Positions 17,764-26,197 of a DNA stretch of 64,000 nucleotides are shown piece after piece. The notes beneath the pieces were generated by a model. The model made no database searches. It saw only the letters and a list, made by a program, of their open reading frames with translations, and had not been told where the DNA came from. The DNA is from Deefgea rivuli DSM 18356 (GTDB lineage Bacteria > Pseudomonadota > Gammaproteobacteria > Burkholderiales > Chitinibacteraceae): the NCBI RefSeq assembly GCF_000620145.1, contig NZ_KK211084.1, positions 35,405 to 99,404 of the forward strand, given 5' to 3'. The translations under genes and the position numbers were made by a program. Numbering within the stretch: position 1 is the first letter of the stretch; each line of letters opens with the position of its first letter.

Positions 17764-18393
17764 ATGAGCCTTAAGCCACCTAATACTCGCAAAATCGCCA
17801 TTGTGGACGACGACGATGCGATCCGCGATGCGCTCTCTTGGTTATTCTCGACGCGCAATCATCAAGTCAGCACTTTTGCCAGCGCTGAAGATCTGCTCGC
17901 TACCTACCGCCCCGAAGACTACGGCAGTCTCGTGCTCGACGTGCGGATGCCCGGCATGGGCGGCTTGGAATTATTCAATAAGTTGCAGGATTATTCCTAC
18001 TGCCCACCAGTGATTTTCCTCACTGGCCATGGCGATGTGCCGATGGCAGTGGCGGCGCTGAAACAAGGCGCGGCAGACTTTATCGAAAAACCATTTTCGG
18101 ATAATGACATCGTCGATCTGGTCGAAAGCTGCTTGTCGCAAGATCAACTCAGCCGCGAAGAATGGCAAACCCGCACCGCCGTCGATCAACGCCTCGCCTG
18201 CCTGACGCCGCGTGAACGTGAAGTGATGAAATTGATTTTGACCGGTCGTTTGAATAAACAAATTGCTGATGATTTGTCGATCTCAATGAAAACCGTCGAA
18301 GTCCACCGCGCGCGGATTTTAGAGAAAATGCAAGTCAAAACCGCCATGGAACTCGCCGCCCGCCTACGCGACGCAGGTGTTGAACCACAATAA
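17764..18393 (+). CDS. FixJ/NarL-type response regulator
   Basis: A 209-residue two-component regulator. The receiver domain (residues 10-125) has the acidic cluster VDDDD, the phosphorylation site Asp59 in LVLDVRMPGMGG, the Thr in LTGHGD and the Lys in EKPF. The C-terminal LuxR-type helix-turn-helix is LTPREREVMKLILTGRLNKQIADDL continued by KTVEVHRARI. With the HELNQPL kinase upstream this is a FixL/FixJ-, DctB- or TtrSR-like pair. Targets are unknown. ATG at 17764 is the only sensible start. Confidence 0.92.
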   Translation: MSLKPPNTRKIAIVDDDDAIRDALSWLFSTRNHQVSTFASAEDLLATYRPEDYGSLVLDVRMPGMGGLELFNKLQDYSYCPPVIFLTGHGDVPMAVAALKQGAADFIEKPFSDNDIVDLVESCLSQDQLSREEWQTRTAVDQRLACLTPREREVMKLILTGRLNKQIADDLSISMKTVEVHRARILEKMQVKTAMELAARLRDAGVEPQ

Positions 18394-18445
18394 GGTATAT
18401 CGATGCAGCCATTTAAAATAAATGGCTGCAATCAAATACCCATAA
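18394..18445. repeat. Dispersed palindromic repeat family B, copy 2
   Basis: The clearest copy: a perfect 11-bp stem (GCAGCCATTTA and TAAATGGCTGC) around AAA, bracketed by GGTATAT and AATACCCATA. It runs from the regulator's stop codon into the ribosome-binding region of yaaA, whose AAGGA follows directly. It could be a terminator for the regulator gene and a translation-modulating hairpin for yaaA. Confidence 0.65.
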
Positions 18446-18455
18446 GGATTTTGTA

Positions 18456-19223
18456 GTGCTGATGCTGATTTCCCCAGCCAAAACGCTGGATTACACCACC
18501 CCCATTCCTGCCGAATTACCGCATTCCCAGCCTGATTTTCTCGCGCAATCGCAGCAACTCATCGATGTATTGCGGCAAAAGACACCCGCCGATATCGCGC
18601 AATTGATGAAGTTATCCGATGAATTATCGGTACTCAATGTTGGCCGTTACCACGCTTGGCAGCCTGACTTTACGCTGGAAAATGCCAAACCGGCGGTGCT
18701 GGCATTTATGGGTGATGTGTATACCGGCCTTGGCGCGAGTAGCCTCAATGCCGCGCAACACGCGTATTTAAGCCAGCATTTGCGGATTTTATCCGGGCTG
18801 TACGGCATATTGCGTCCGCACGATTTGATGCAGCCGTATCGCTTGGAAATGGGCACGCGCTTGGCGCATCCGGATGGCCATCATTTGTATGATTTCTGGA
18901 ACGATACCGTTACCAACGCCGTCAATTCGCTGAACAAAGACACCGTCGTTAATCTGGCTAGCGAAGAATATTTCAAAGTGATTCGTCCTAAAATCCTCAG
19001 CGCCAATATCATCACGCCGGTGTTTGAAGATTTCAAAGGGGGCCGTTACAAAATCATCAGCTTCTACGCCAAACGCGCCCGTGGTCTGATGGTGCGCTAC
19101 GCCGCGCTCAATGGCATTACGGCAGCGAATGATTTAAAGCATTTCGATCTCGACGGCTACCAACTTGCGAGCGATGAATCCACAGCATCACGCTGGGTAT
19201 TTCGGCGGATGTTGGCGGAATAA
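18456..19223 (+). CDS. yaaA: Peroxide stress protein YaaA (DUF328)
   Basis: Cytoplasmic YaaA-family protein. In E. coli it lowers intracellular free iron and Fenton damage during H2O2 stress; its biochemical action is not settled. The N terminus MLMLISPAKTLDYTTP aligns with E. coli MLILISPAKTLDY when translation begins at GTG 18456, which also has AAGGA at good spacing; the ATG at 18462 is too far from it. The 255-residue length and the FKGGRYKIISFYAKRARGLMV block are typical. A rho-independent terminator follows immediately. Confidence 0.93.
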   Translation: MLMLISPAKTLDYTTPIPAELPHSQPDFLAQSQQLIDVLRQKTPADIAQLMKLSDELSVLNVGRYHAWQPDFTLENAKPAVLAFMGDVYTGLGASSLNAAQHAYLSQHLRILSGLYGILRPHDLMQPYRLEMGTRLAHPDGHHLYDFWNDTVTNAVNSLNKDTVVNLASEEYFKVIRPKILSANIITPVFEDFKGGRYKIISFYAKRARGLMVRYAALNGITAANDLKHFDLDGYQLASDESTASRWVFRRMLAE

Positions 19224-19248
19224 AAAATGCCCTCTAAAGGGCATTTTC
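19224..19248 (+). terminator. Rho-independent terminator of yaaA
   Basis: Perfect 10-bp stem AAAATGCCCT/AGGGCATTTT with a 4-base CTAA loop, starting directly after the yaaA stop codon; the last arm supplies a short T-run. Confidence 0.85.
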
Positions 19249-19301
19249 TAAATGACTCAATGTTCTGCATGATTTGGTACTGTAACTACGCACCATTTAC
19301 T

Positions 19302-19553
19302 CTAGGCAACTTGATATTCAGTATTAGCAACCCAGCTGCATTGCGCACAATCAAAAATGCACTCATTACAGAATGGATTGTCTTGCTGAATAACAGTTTG
19401 CAGCAAAGATAACTCGGCATAGCTACGTTTTAACTCGGTAGAATCAGTAATATGTTGTAAACGATATTCGATGCGTTTTTTTCGATAAGCTGGGTAACTC
19501 AATATGATCTCCAATTGAATTTCATAAGTCCTTAAGCAAAAGTTTTCTTGCAT
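19302..19553 (-). CDS. Possible small Cys-rich protein
   Basis: An 83-codon frame in the 520-bp gap between yaaA and the acyltransferase gene. It holds a compact CNECIFDCAQC cluster (C-x2-C-x3-C-x2-C) near its C terminus, which could bind a metal, preceded by a charged, probably helical region. The first eight or so codons lie inside a family A repeat, so the true start, if any, is probably further in. No convincing ribosome-binding site is seen. It may be real, a remnant, or chance. Confidence 0.25.
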   Translation of the reverse strand: MQENFCLRTYEIQLEIILSYPAYRKKRIEYRLQHITDSTELKRSYAELSLLQTVIQQDNPFCNECIFDCAQCSWVANTEYQVA

Positions 19554-19595
19554 CGTTGTCTCGCCTTGCCATCAAACTTTTACACGAGTAGTTAA
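19531..19595. repeat. Dispersed palindromic repeat family A, copy 4 (short)
   Basis: A short version: TTAAGCAAAAGTTTTCTTGC, then CATCGTTGTCTCGCCTTGCC, then CAAACTTTTACACGAGTAGT. The central GTACTGC palindrome of the long copies is missing, which suggests an internal deletion. Confidence 0.6.
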
Positions 19596-19744
19596 TCGCG
19601 TTCGCGCTATCAAATGCGCAATGCGATACTGAATGTACAATTGAGCAATACAAAACACACGTTACAAAGTCACACACCACCCCGCTTTTCCGATAAATCA
19701 CATGCTTTAGATTACCCAACGGTCATTACGCCGCCGTTGGCGAT

Positions 19745-20821
19745 TTATGCACTCAGCAACTTCTTGCCCCAGCGCACGCCGCGCAATTCGATTTGCTGAT
19801 AGCTAAATCGCGAAATCAACAGCACCAGCGCCAAAATCGCTAAGCCAGCGGCGTTATCCGCCAGCGCACTGCCAAAACTAATAAAATTCAGCCCGTCTTT
19901 TGGCTGCAAAGCTTGTGGCGCAAAGGCGGTGAGCCCCGCTTGAATCAGATGCAGCAGCGCGTAATGCGTCAGGTAAATCGAGAATGACCATTTGCCCATG
20001 CTCACGCACCACGGATGGCGCAGCAGCTTGGAAATACCGCCTTGCTCAAACGCGAATAGCACAATGACCAACGCAAAAGCCCAAGCCGCCCAAAAGCTTT
20101 TCATTGGGTATTGCGCTGTAATCACGATATATAAAGCGCCTAGCAGCAATACCTCGATGAGCGTTGCCCATTTAAAGCTAATCCGCTGTTGATGAATTGC
20201 ATCAAAACCGCGATACGCCAGCGCGCCTAAGAAAAAACAGGTAATCCCGCGAAAACCGCCGCTTTGCGAAAAGTTGAACGCGAGCAAAGCGCACAGCGTA
20301 CACGCCGCGACCACCAGCGCAAATGCCACTTGCCGCCAGCGCAGCGTTGCCCAGAGTATTGCCCCAAACAGTACGTAGAGATAGAACTCCACGCTAATAC
20401 TCCATGCGGGGCCATTAAAACCAAACGGATCAGCCGATGGCAACCATGCTTGCAGTAAGAGGATTTGATACAGCCATTGCTGCCACTGCGAAGCTGTAAA
20501 TCCGCCCCAAAACATCGCCCCGCTAAACAGCAGCAACATCACTAAATGCAGCGGATAAATCCGAAAAAAGCGGCTGATCATATAGCGGCGAAATCCATCG
20601 CCATCAATAGGCTCTTCGCCGTAACGATAAGCCAGCACAAAGCCACTGAGCGTAAAAAAGAACTCCACCATCAATCCGGCCGAGCGAAAGAAATCCCATT
20701 CGCTAAAGCCTTGCAGCAGGTGCAAATGAAACACGACGACACTGAGCGCGCACAGACCACGAAAACTATCGAGCACGATAAAACGGTGTTTATGCCGTGG
20801 GCTGGGATGGGATGAATTCAT
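19745..20821 (-). CDS. Acyltransferase family 3 (OafA/YrhL-like) membrane protein
   Basis: A 358-residue polytopic inner-membrane O-acyltransferase, expected to move acetyl or other acyl groups onto an extracytoplasmic glycan or lipid. The N-terminal signature DSFRGLCALSVVVFHLHLL has the conserved Arg and His, and about ten hydrophobic segments follow. There is no C-terminal SGNH domain, so it is the short form of the family. The acceptor cannot be told from sequence; LPS or surface polysaccharide is plausible. It stands alone, with a hairpin terminator for the upstream MFS gene on its 5' side. Confidence 0.88.
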   Translation of the reverse strand: MNSSHPSPRHKHRFIVLDSFRGLCALSVVVFHLHLLQGFSEWDFFRSAGLMVEFFFTLSGFVLAYRYGEEPIDGDGFRRYMISRFFRIYPLHLVMLLLFSGAMFWGGFTASQWQQWLYQILLLQAWLPSADPFGFNGPAWSISVEFYLYVLFGAILWATLRWRQVAFALVVAACTLCALLAFNFSQSGGFRGITCFFLGALAYRGFDAIHQQRISFKWATLIEVLLLGALYIVITAQYPMKSFWAAWAFALVIVLFAFEQGGISKLLRHPWCVSMGKWSFSIYLTHYALLHLIQAGLTAFAPQALQPKDGLNFISFGSALADNAAGLAILALVLLISRFSYQQIELRGVRWGKKLLSA

Positions 20822-20840
20822 GGAGATGACTTAAAATATA

Positions 20841-20861
20841 AAAGACGCACAAGGCGTCTTT
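20841..20861 (-). terminator. Hairpin terminator after MFS gene
   Basis: An 8-bp stem AAAGACGC/GCGTCTTT with a 5-base loop, 60 bases past the MFS stop codon on the minus strand; the T-run is short and mixed (TTTTATATTTT). Confidence 0.6.
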
Positions 20862-20923
20862 GGTTTCGACGAGCGGGCAATCTTACAGTAAGGCGACGCA
20901 ATACACGTCAACGCCTATCGATT

Positions 20924-22129
20924 TCAGACTGAAATCAGTTCGCGCCGCTGGCTACGCCAAAAATACAGCGTCGCCAACAAGGGAATAATCAGCAGCCACG
21001 GCGCGAAGGTATTGAGCTTCGTCCAGCCCCAAGATTGCAACAGCGGCGCGGCAAATAACGATGCGCCTGCGGCAAAAAAGCTGGTGGTAAATTCGCTGCA
21101 TGCCTGCGTTTTACTGCGCTCATTGGGCTGATAACTCAGCGTCAGCAAGGTTGATCCAGCGACAAACAGAAAATTCCAACCAATGCCCAGCAGCAACAGC
21201 GCAGTATAAAAAATCATCAAGGCAGTCGATTGCTGCGCCAGCAGGCTGGCAACGAGCAGCAGCGCCATGCCCGTGAAGGCCAGCGTAATCGCCCCAAAGC
21301 GTTGCACCAGCTTGCCAGCGATCAGCGCCGGCGCAAACATACCCAGCATATGCCACTGAATCACGCCCGCGCTGTCGCCAATGCTAAAGCCGCAACCCTG
21401 CATCGCCAACGGCGTCGCCGTCATCAGCCCAGCCATGATGGTGTAAGCGACGACATTATTACTCAGCGCGGCGATAAAAATTGGATTGCGGATAATTTGC
21501 GCTAAAGGGCGTGCGACTTCGGAATTCTCACTCGCCGCCAATACCATAGGTATTGGCTTGTAGGCAAAATAGATTAATGCTGCGGTGGCAATACCCATCA
21601 AACTGGCTAATAAATACGCGCCACCAAACAAGATGGTCGGCAACCACGCTTGCGAGGTTTTCGCTAGCCACGGCCCGAGTAACGCAGCCAATACGCCACC
21701 AGTTAACACCAGCGAAATCGCACGGCCTTTGTTCGCGCCCTGTACGCTATCGGCGGCGACCAGCCGATAATATTGCGCAAATGCCTGAAAACCACCGCTC
21801 AATAGCGCCGCGACACAAAGCAGCGCAAAACTTTGCTGTTGCATCGCCCAAAAAGCCACGCCACCACCCATCGCACCCAAAGCCGCACCGGTTAAAAACC
21901 CTTTGCGGCGGCCAACGCGTTGCAACCAATGCGCAGCGGCCAGCGCTGAAAATGCGGCGCTTAAAATAATCAAAGAAAACGGCAAGGTAGCGAGCGCTTT
22001 ATTGCTCGCCAACTGCAAACCCGCCAAACCCGTCAAGGTGAGCTGAATTGAAATCGCAATCGTATACAGCGCTTGGCACAGCGCCAACACGCGGATTGAT
22101 TTGGGAAGGGGAATCAGGGGCGAAGTCAT
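20924..22129 (-). CDS. MFS transporter
   Basis: A 401-residue major facilitator protein with about 12 hydrophobic segments and the loop motif GRRKGFLTGAALGAMGG between segments 2 and 3, matching the family's conserved cytoplasmic loop. It resembles drug- or metabolite-efflux MFS proteins of the 12-TM type, but the substrate cannot be inferred. Both halves look complete. It is monocistronic, with a hairpin downstream and an AT-rich promoter region upstream. Confidence 0.88.
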   Translation of the reverse strand: MTSPLIPLPKSIRVLALCQALYTIAISIQLTLTGLAGLQLASNKALATLPFSLIILSAAFSALAAAHWLQRVGRRKGFLTGAALGAMGGGVAFWAMQQQSFALLCVAALLSGGFQAFAQYYRLVAADSVQGANKGRAISLVLTGGVLAALLGPWLAKTSQAWLPTILFGGAYLLASLMGIATAALIYFAYKPIPMVLAASENSEVARPLAQIIRNPIFIAALSNNVVAYTIMAGLMTATPLAMQGCGFSIGDSAGVIQWHMLGMFAPALIAGKLVQRFGAITLAFTGMALLLVASLLAQQSTALMIFYTALLLLGIGWNFLFVAGSTLLTLSYQPNERSKTQACSEFTTSFFAAGASLFAAPLLQSWGWTKLNTFAPWLLIIPLLATLYFWRSQRRELISV

Positions 22130-22360
22130 CGGCTAGTTCATCACAGTCGCTGTATATTACTTCGTTTTCAAGAAAACACGCCCCAAGTAACGAATGAACC
22201 AGCGACTAACTGGTTTACTGCTTGGTTACAATACAGTAAATAAAAAAACTGATGATTCCTTCGAGAAAAGTTGATTTTTACTCTATTGTTATTCACCTAA
22301 ATTCACATAGCTGATGGTCAACTAGAAGCTAAATCTAACAACGAAATAAGAGGCGCCAAA

Positions 22361-22663
22361 ATGAATGAACATAGTATAGAAATAGGCGGCATCAAATTGA
22401 GTTATCTAGACATAAAAAAATACTGGGTAGATTCTGAGTCATCCAAAGAAAAGGCGATCAGAAATTACTACCAAGAAAACAACTATATTGGGGGCTGGTT
22501 TTCTTTACTGATTGCTGGCCTATTCAGCCAATATCTCAAATGGAAAAAGAAGCCATCACCAACAAAAAAATATCTACACATCAGAACCAAACAAAATACG
22601 GCTTATTGCTTTTCAGAGGATGAAATCAACATCAATGACGTTCTGCTTAAACTGAAAAAATAG
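22361..22663 (+). CDS. AT-rich orphan small protein
   Basis: A 100-residue protein that I do not recognise, preceded by AGAGGCGCC at suitable spacing. The N-terminal half is charged (MNEHSIEIGGIKLSYLDIKK). A single hydrophobic stretch GGWFSLLIAGLFSQYL sits near residues 45-60, and a Lys-rich tail contains YLHIRTKQNTAYCFSEDEI. It may be a small membrane-associated protein. Base composition is clearly lower in G+C than its neighbours, with many Lys, Ile and Asn codons, as expected of a recently acquired gene. It stands between the MFS gene and the metal-transport genes, with no partner. Confidence 0.6.
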   Translation: MNEHSIEIGGIKLSYLDIKKYWVDSESSKEKAIRNYYQENNYIGGWFSLLIAGLFSQYLKWKKKPSPTKKYLHIRTKQNTAYCFSEDEININDVLLKLKK

Positions 22664-22668
22664 CACGG

Positions 22669-22757
22669 TAAGTTGGGCTAGATAGGTTGCTGCTGAGGCA
22701 CGAAGCCCAACATTTTCCGCGATTGTTAGGCTGCGCAAGCTTAGCCCAAGCTACAGT
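22669..22757. repeat. Hairpin repeat downstream of znuA
   Basis: GTAAGTTGGGCTAG near one end pairs imperfectly with CTTAGCCCAAGCTAC near the other. It is a degenerate relative of the element at 10149-10263. It lies between the convergent orphan gene and znuA and may end both transcripts. Confidence 0.55.
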
Positions 22758-22761
22758 ACTT

Positions 22762-23661
22762 TTATTTCAACGCAGCCAAAATCGCCTGTGTATTGTGCGT
22801 AAACATGCCGATCCACGTATTGGCAGGTGCTTTTTTATCTAGCGCATCAGAATAAATCGGTGGGCCAACTTTAGCGCCGGTTTCGCGGGCGATTTGGTCG
22901 ATTAGTTTTGGATTGCTGATGTTTTCAGCAAACACCGCTTTGATTTTGCTTTTGCGAATTTCACGAATCAACGCCGCCATTTCTTTGGCGCTAGGCTCGG
23001 CTTCGGTCGAAATGCCTTGCAGCGGCAAAAATTGAATCGTATAACGTGCCCCTAAATAACCCAAAGCATCGTGCGATGTGACCACCTTGCGGCTCGCTGC
23101 CGGAATAGCCGAAAACGCCGCCGCAGTGCTTTGATCGAGCTGGCTCACTTTGGCGCTAAACGCCGCCGCATTTTTACGATATTGCTCCGCACCTGCCGGA
23201 TCAGCCGCTTGCAGCGCGGCGCTAATTTGCGCCACCATCAGCAGCACTGCGCGCGGATCGTGCCAAGCGTGCGGATCGGTTTTACCATGATCGTGACCAT
23301 CGTGATCATGATGACCGTCTTCTTTTAAAGTCAGCGGCTTTACGCCTTGGGTCACGGTAATGACTTTGCCTTTGTACGCAGCGGCTTGCTCAACGCGCTT
23401 GAGCCAACCTTCAAAGCCCAAACCATTGACGAAAAACAGCGGCGCACCCGAGAGTTTTTTCAAATCAGCCGGTTTAGCCTGCCAAACATGCGCGTCCTCA
23501 CCCGCACTCACCAAGGTATTCACCTGGACGCGATCCCCACCGACTTCTTGGACTAAGTTGCCCAGAATACTAAAACTGGCGACGACTTTAAGCGGCGCAG
23601 CTGCGGCGATCGAGCTGAATAATAAACAAATGACGGCGAGAATTTGGCGAACGAGGTGCAT
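22762..23661 (-). CDS. znuA: Zinc/manganese ABC transporter substrate-binding protein
   Basis: Periplasmic cluster A-I metal-binding protein delivering Zn2+ (or Mn2+) to the importer encoded just upstream. It has a signal peptide (MHLVRQILAVICLLFSSIAAA). The metal site histidines are in GEDAHVWQAKP, DPHAWHDP and TSHDALGYLG, with the final acidic ligand in IYSDALD. A His-rich loop (DGHHDHDGHDHGK, about residues 118-130) favours zinc over manganese. The 299-residue length is typical. It is the last gene of a metal-uptake run interrupted by a DUF2938 gene. Confidence 0.9.
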   Translation of the reverse strand: MHLVRQILAVICLLFSSIAAAAPLKVVASFSILGNLVQEVGGDRVQVNTLVSAGEDAHVWQAKPADLKKLSGAPLFFVNGLGFEGWLKRVEQAAAYKGKVITVTQGVKPLTLKEDGHHDHDGHDHGKTDPHAWHDPRAVLLMVAQISAALQAADPAGAEQYRKNAAAFSAKVSQLDQSTAAAFSAIPAASRKVVTSHDALGYLGARYTIQFLPLQGISTEAEPSAKEMAALIREIRKSKIKAVFAENISNPKLIDQIARETGAKVGPPIYSDALDKKAPANTWIGMFTHNTQAILAALK

Positions 23662-23705
23662 AGGATCTTCTTGTAAGCGAAATGAATAATAAAAAGCGCG
23701 TCGGC

Positions 23706-24209
23706 TTAAAATGCGATTAATTTAGCCGCGAGCAAGGCAGTACAGAACATCCCGAAGCCAAAAATCGTATGCGTGAGCAGGCTACGAATGCGAGCTTGCA
23801 ATGGATTAGGCGTTTTTGCTGCTGCAATACCGAGTCCCATGCAGGGTTGCATAACAAAAAATGGAAATATCACCGTAGCAGCACCGAAAATCAATGCAGG
23901 GATCAAACTTGGATTACGCGCCCAATCGAAACCTTCAATAGCAAGAAAGCTAGCAGCAAACACAATCCCAATTAAATAATGTGCAATCCAACCGATGATG
24001 TTTTCACCTTTCACGGGTGACGCTTTAACGATAGATTCATGGCTCAACTTTCCATTACGAAAATGACCCAACCAACGTCCAACCAAACCCCAATTGAGCG
24101 CTGGGATCGCAAAAACACGCTGCAAAAATTGCGCCCATAAGTCAATGACTAGCGTAGCGCCAATCCCAATCAAAATAGCGTAGACAATAAACTCCAATTC
24201 AATTGACAT
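23706..24209 (-). CDS. DUF2938 family membrane protein
   Basis: A 167-residue membrane protein with four predicted hydrophobic segments (about residues 5-25, 72-92, 103-125 and 143-165). The sequence LVIDLWAQFLQRVFAIP followed by NWGLVGRWLGH matches the DUF2938 family as I remember it; no function is established. It sits between znuB and znuA on the same strand, with 44-base gaps on both sides, so cotranscription is likely. A metal-related role is suggested only by this position. Confidence 0.75.
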   Translation of the reverse strand: MSIELEFIVYAILIGIGATLVIDLWAQFLQRVFAIPALNWGLVGRWLGHFRNGKLSHESIVKASPVKGENIIGWIAHYLIGIVFAASFLAIEGFDWARNPSLIPALIFGAATVIFPFFVMQPCMGLGIAAAKTPNPLQARIRSLLTHTIFGFGMFCTALLAAKLIAF

Positions 24210-24253
24210 ACCTACTCCTCAAAATATGGCGCTGGCGAGCAATTGCTCAACCA

Positions 24254-25141
24254 TCAAATTGCATGATGGCGGCGGGCTTTGCGGCGCTGCGCCCACAAGC
24301 CAAACGGCGCGATGATGAGCGAGATGCAGTACAAAGTACCTGCCACCAACACAATCGCAGGGCCTGACGGTAAATCCCATTGGTAGGACGCAACCAATCC
24401 AAGCAGGCACGATGCCAGCGCAACAATCCATGCGGCGACAAATAGCATCGACAAGCGCTCCGCCCACAGCCGCGCCGTGGCGGCGGGCAACATCATCAAA
24501 CCAACCGCCATCAGCGTGCCCATCGCTTGAAACGCTGCAACGAAATTGAGCACGGCAATCACGATAAAGCCAATATGAAAACGCGCGCCGTTACCCGTCG
24601 TTGCGGCGATAAAACCGGAGTCGGCGCATTCGAGCACGATGCCGCGATATTCCAGCGCCAACCAAATCAAGGTTATCGATGCGACGGAGCTGACAATCAG
24701 TAAAGATGGATCATCAATTGCCAGCACCGAGCCAAACAGCAGGTGAATCAAATCGACGCTGCTGCCCCATTTGGACACGATCAACACGCCAATCGCCAAA
24801 GCCAGCAGGTAAAATCCAGCAAAACTCGCATCTTCATTGAGCCGCGTTTTGCGCGCGGCAAAGCCAGCAGCGAGCGCCACCAGCAAGCCTGCGATCAAGC
24901 CACCGCCCGCCAGCCACGGCAAAGACAAACCGCCGAGCAAAAAGCCAATCGCCGCACCGGGCAATACCGCATGGGAGAGTGCGTCGCCAAACAAGGACAT
25001 CCGCCGCAGCAAGAGCAATACCCCCACCGGCGCGCAACCCACGGCCAAAGCCAAACTACCGACCAAAGCTCGGCGCATAAAAGCAAATTCGCCCAGGGCG
25101 TTAAATAATTCAATATCGGGGATTAACATTCTTGGCACCAC
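24254..25141 (-). CDS. znuB: Zinc/manganese ABC transporter permease
   Basis: Inner-membrane permease of the ABC-3 family, 295 residues with about eight or nine hydrophobic segments. GDALSHAVLPGAAIGFLLGG is the conserved block contacting the ATPase, and FQAMGTLMAVGLMMLPAATARLW is the family's second hallmark. It overlaps the znuC 3' end by 19 bases, indicating translational coupling. With ZnuC and ZnuA it forms one importer. Confidence 0.92.
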   Translation of the reverse strand: MVPRMLIPDIELFNALGEFAFMRRALVGSLALAVGCAPVGVLLLLRRMSLFGDALSHAVLPGAAIGFLLGGLSLPWLAGGGLIAGLLVALAAGFAARKTRLNEDASFAGFYLLALAIGVLIVSKWGSSVDLIHLLFGSVLAIDDPSLLIVSSVASITLIWLALEYRGIVLECADSGFIAATTGNGARFHIGFIVIAVLNFVAAFQAMGTLMAVGLMMLPAATARLWAERLSMLFVAAWIVALASCLLGLVASYQWDLPSGPAIVLVAGTLYCISLIIAPFGLWAQRRKARRHHAI

Positions 25142-25839
25142 GTCGCATCATTGCGCCAATGCTGCGCTCGGCGATTCGCTTCTTGTAGATTTTCAGTCGT
25201 CAATACTTCCGCCGTTTCGCCCCACGCCAACGCAGATTGCGCGAGCAACAAGGTTTGCGGGTAATGCGCGCGCACTTGGCTCATATCGTGCAGCACGGTA
25301 ATTTGCGTTTTGCCTGCTTGATACCAATGGTCTTGCACGTCGAGTAGGTTTTCTATCGTCGCACTGTCGACATTGGCAAACGGCTCGTCGAGCAGCATCA
25401 CGTCGGCATCTTCAACAATCAGCCGCGCAAAGCGTGCGCGCTGCAATTGGCCGCCGGAGAGATTGCTAATCGGTGATTTGCTAAAATCGGCGAGGCCAAC
25501 CCGCTCCAGCGCCGCATCAGCGCGCAGGCAATCGTCTTTAGATAAGCCGCGCCAAGCGCCGCAGCGCTGCCATGCCCCCGCCAAAGCCAGTTCACGTACC
25601 GTGAGCGGAAATTGTTTATCCAGCGTTGAGAGTTGCGCCAAATACGCAACGCGGCCATGGCGATGTACATGGCCTTCGTCGGGCTGTTTGACGCCCGCTA
25701 ACGCAGCCAGCAGCGTTGATTTCCCTGCGCCATTCGGGCCAACAACGGCAGTATGGCTGCCCTCGGCAAATTGCCCCGACAGCGCATGCACCGCCGCGCG
25801 GTCGCGGTAGCACAGCGTTAAATGATGAACTTCAATCAT
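25123..25839 (-). CDS. znuC: Zinc/manganese ABC transporter ATP-binding protein
   Basis: ATPase of the metal importer. Walker A is GPNGAGKST, the signature is NLSGGQLQRARFARL, Walker B is VMLLDEPFANVD, and the switch His is in TVLHDM. I take the ATG at 25839 as start (MIEVHHLTLCYRD), as in relatives; an in-frame ATG 12 bases upstream is possible. About 238 residues, normal for the family. It heads the operon znuC-znuB-DUF2938-znuA. No clear Zur operator was recognised upstream. Confidence 0.9.
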   Translation of the reverse strand: MIEVHHLTLCYRDRAAVHALSGQFAEGSHTAVVGPNGAGKSTLLAALAGVKQPDEGHVHRHGRVAYLAQLSTLDKQFPLTVRELALAGAWQRCGAWRGLSKDDCLRADAALERVGLADFSKSPISNLSGGQLQRARFARLIVEDADVMLLDEPFANVDSATIENLLDVQDHWYQAGKTQITVLHDMSQVRAHYPQTLLLAQSALAWGETAEVLTTENLQEANRRAQHWRNDATWCQEC

Positions 25840-25891
25840 AAAGCGCTCCAAGCTGCGTTTTGGTGCGAGCGGTTCAAATCATCGACCAAGA

Positions 25892-26008
25892 TCACGATTG
25901 CAGCGCCCAAAAAGTCAGCGCCCACAGCGCGGCGAGCAAAGGCAACACGCACAGCACGCGCTGCCAACCGGCCATCGCAAAGAAACCAAACACAGTAAAA
26001 TATTTCAA
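25892..26008 (-). CDS. Possible 38-residue membrane peptide upstream of znuC
   Basis: A short frame with TTG start at 26008 (ATG at 25975 gives 27 residues). It reads as a hydrophobic peptide, MAGWQRVLCVLPLLAALWAL followed by TFWALQS: one transmembrane helix with a Gly-Trp-Gln-Arg cap. It is on the znuC strand, 52 bases before that gene, so it could be translated from the znu transcript. A GGGG tract lies before the TTG. Evidence is limited to hydrophobic pattern and position. Confidence 0.35.
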   Translation of the reverse strand: MKYFTVFGFFAMAGWQRVLCVLPLLAALWALTFWALQS

Positions 26009-26108
26009 ACTACGCCCCAATCAAGCCGAACAACTGAGAGTAAATCTCATTAAGCGGCTAAGGATATACAAAAACCACCTCTTTGTGCAAGCCAGTTGCA
26101 TTAAGGAA

Positions 26109-26137
26109 TAAAAAATTCTGGCAACCATCGCCAGAAT
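26109..26137 (-). terminator. Rho-independent terminator after the 526-aa gene
   Basis: Perfect 8-bp stem ATTCTGGC/GCCAGAAT with a 7-base loop, followed on the minus strand by six Ts. It lies about 60 bases past the stop codon at 26198 and insulates the metal-uptake genes. Confidence 0.85.
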
Positions 26138-26197
26138 CACTCTCCCTGAGTACAAAAAATACCTGATGCGCTAAGCTAGCTAACTCATCAGTAAAGA

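Noticed and set aside
25852..26060. Zur-box search upstream of znuC
   Set aside because: A few AT-rich inverted stretches were seen but none matched a Zur consensus well enough to report.
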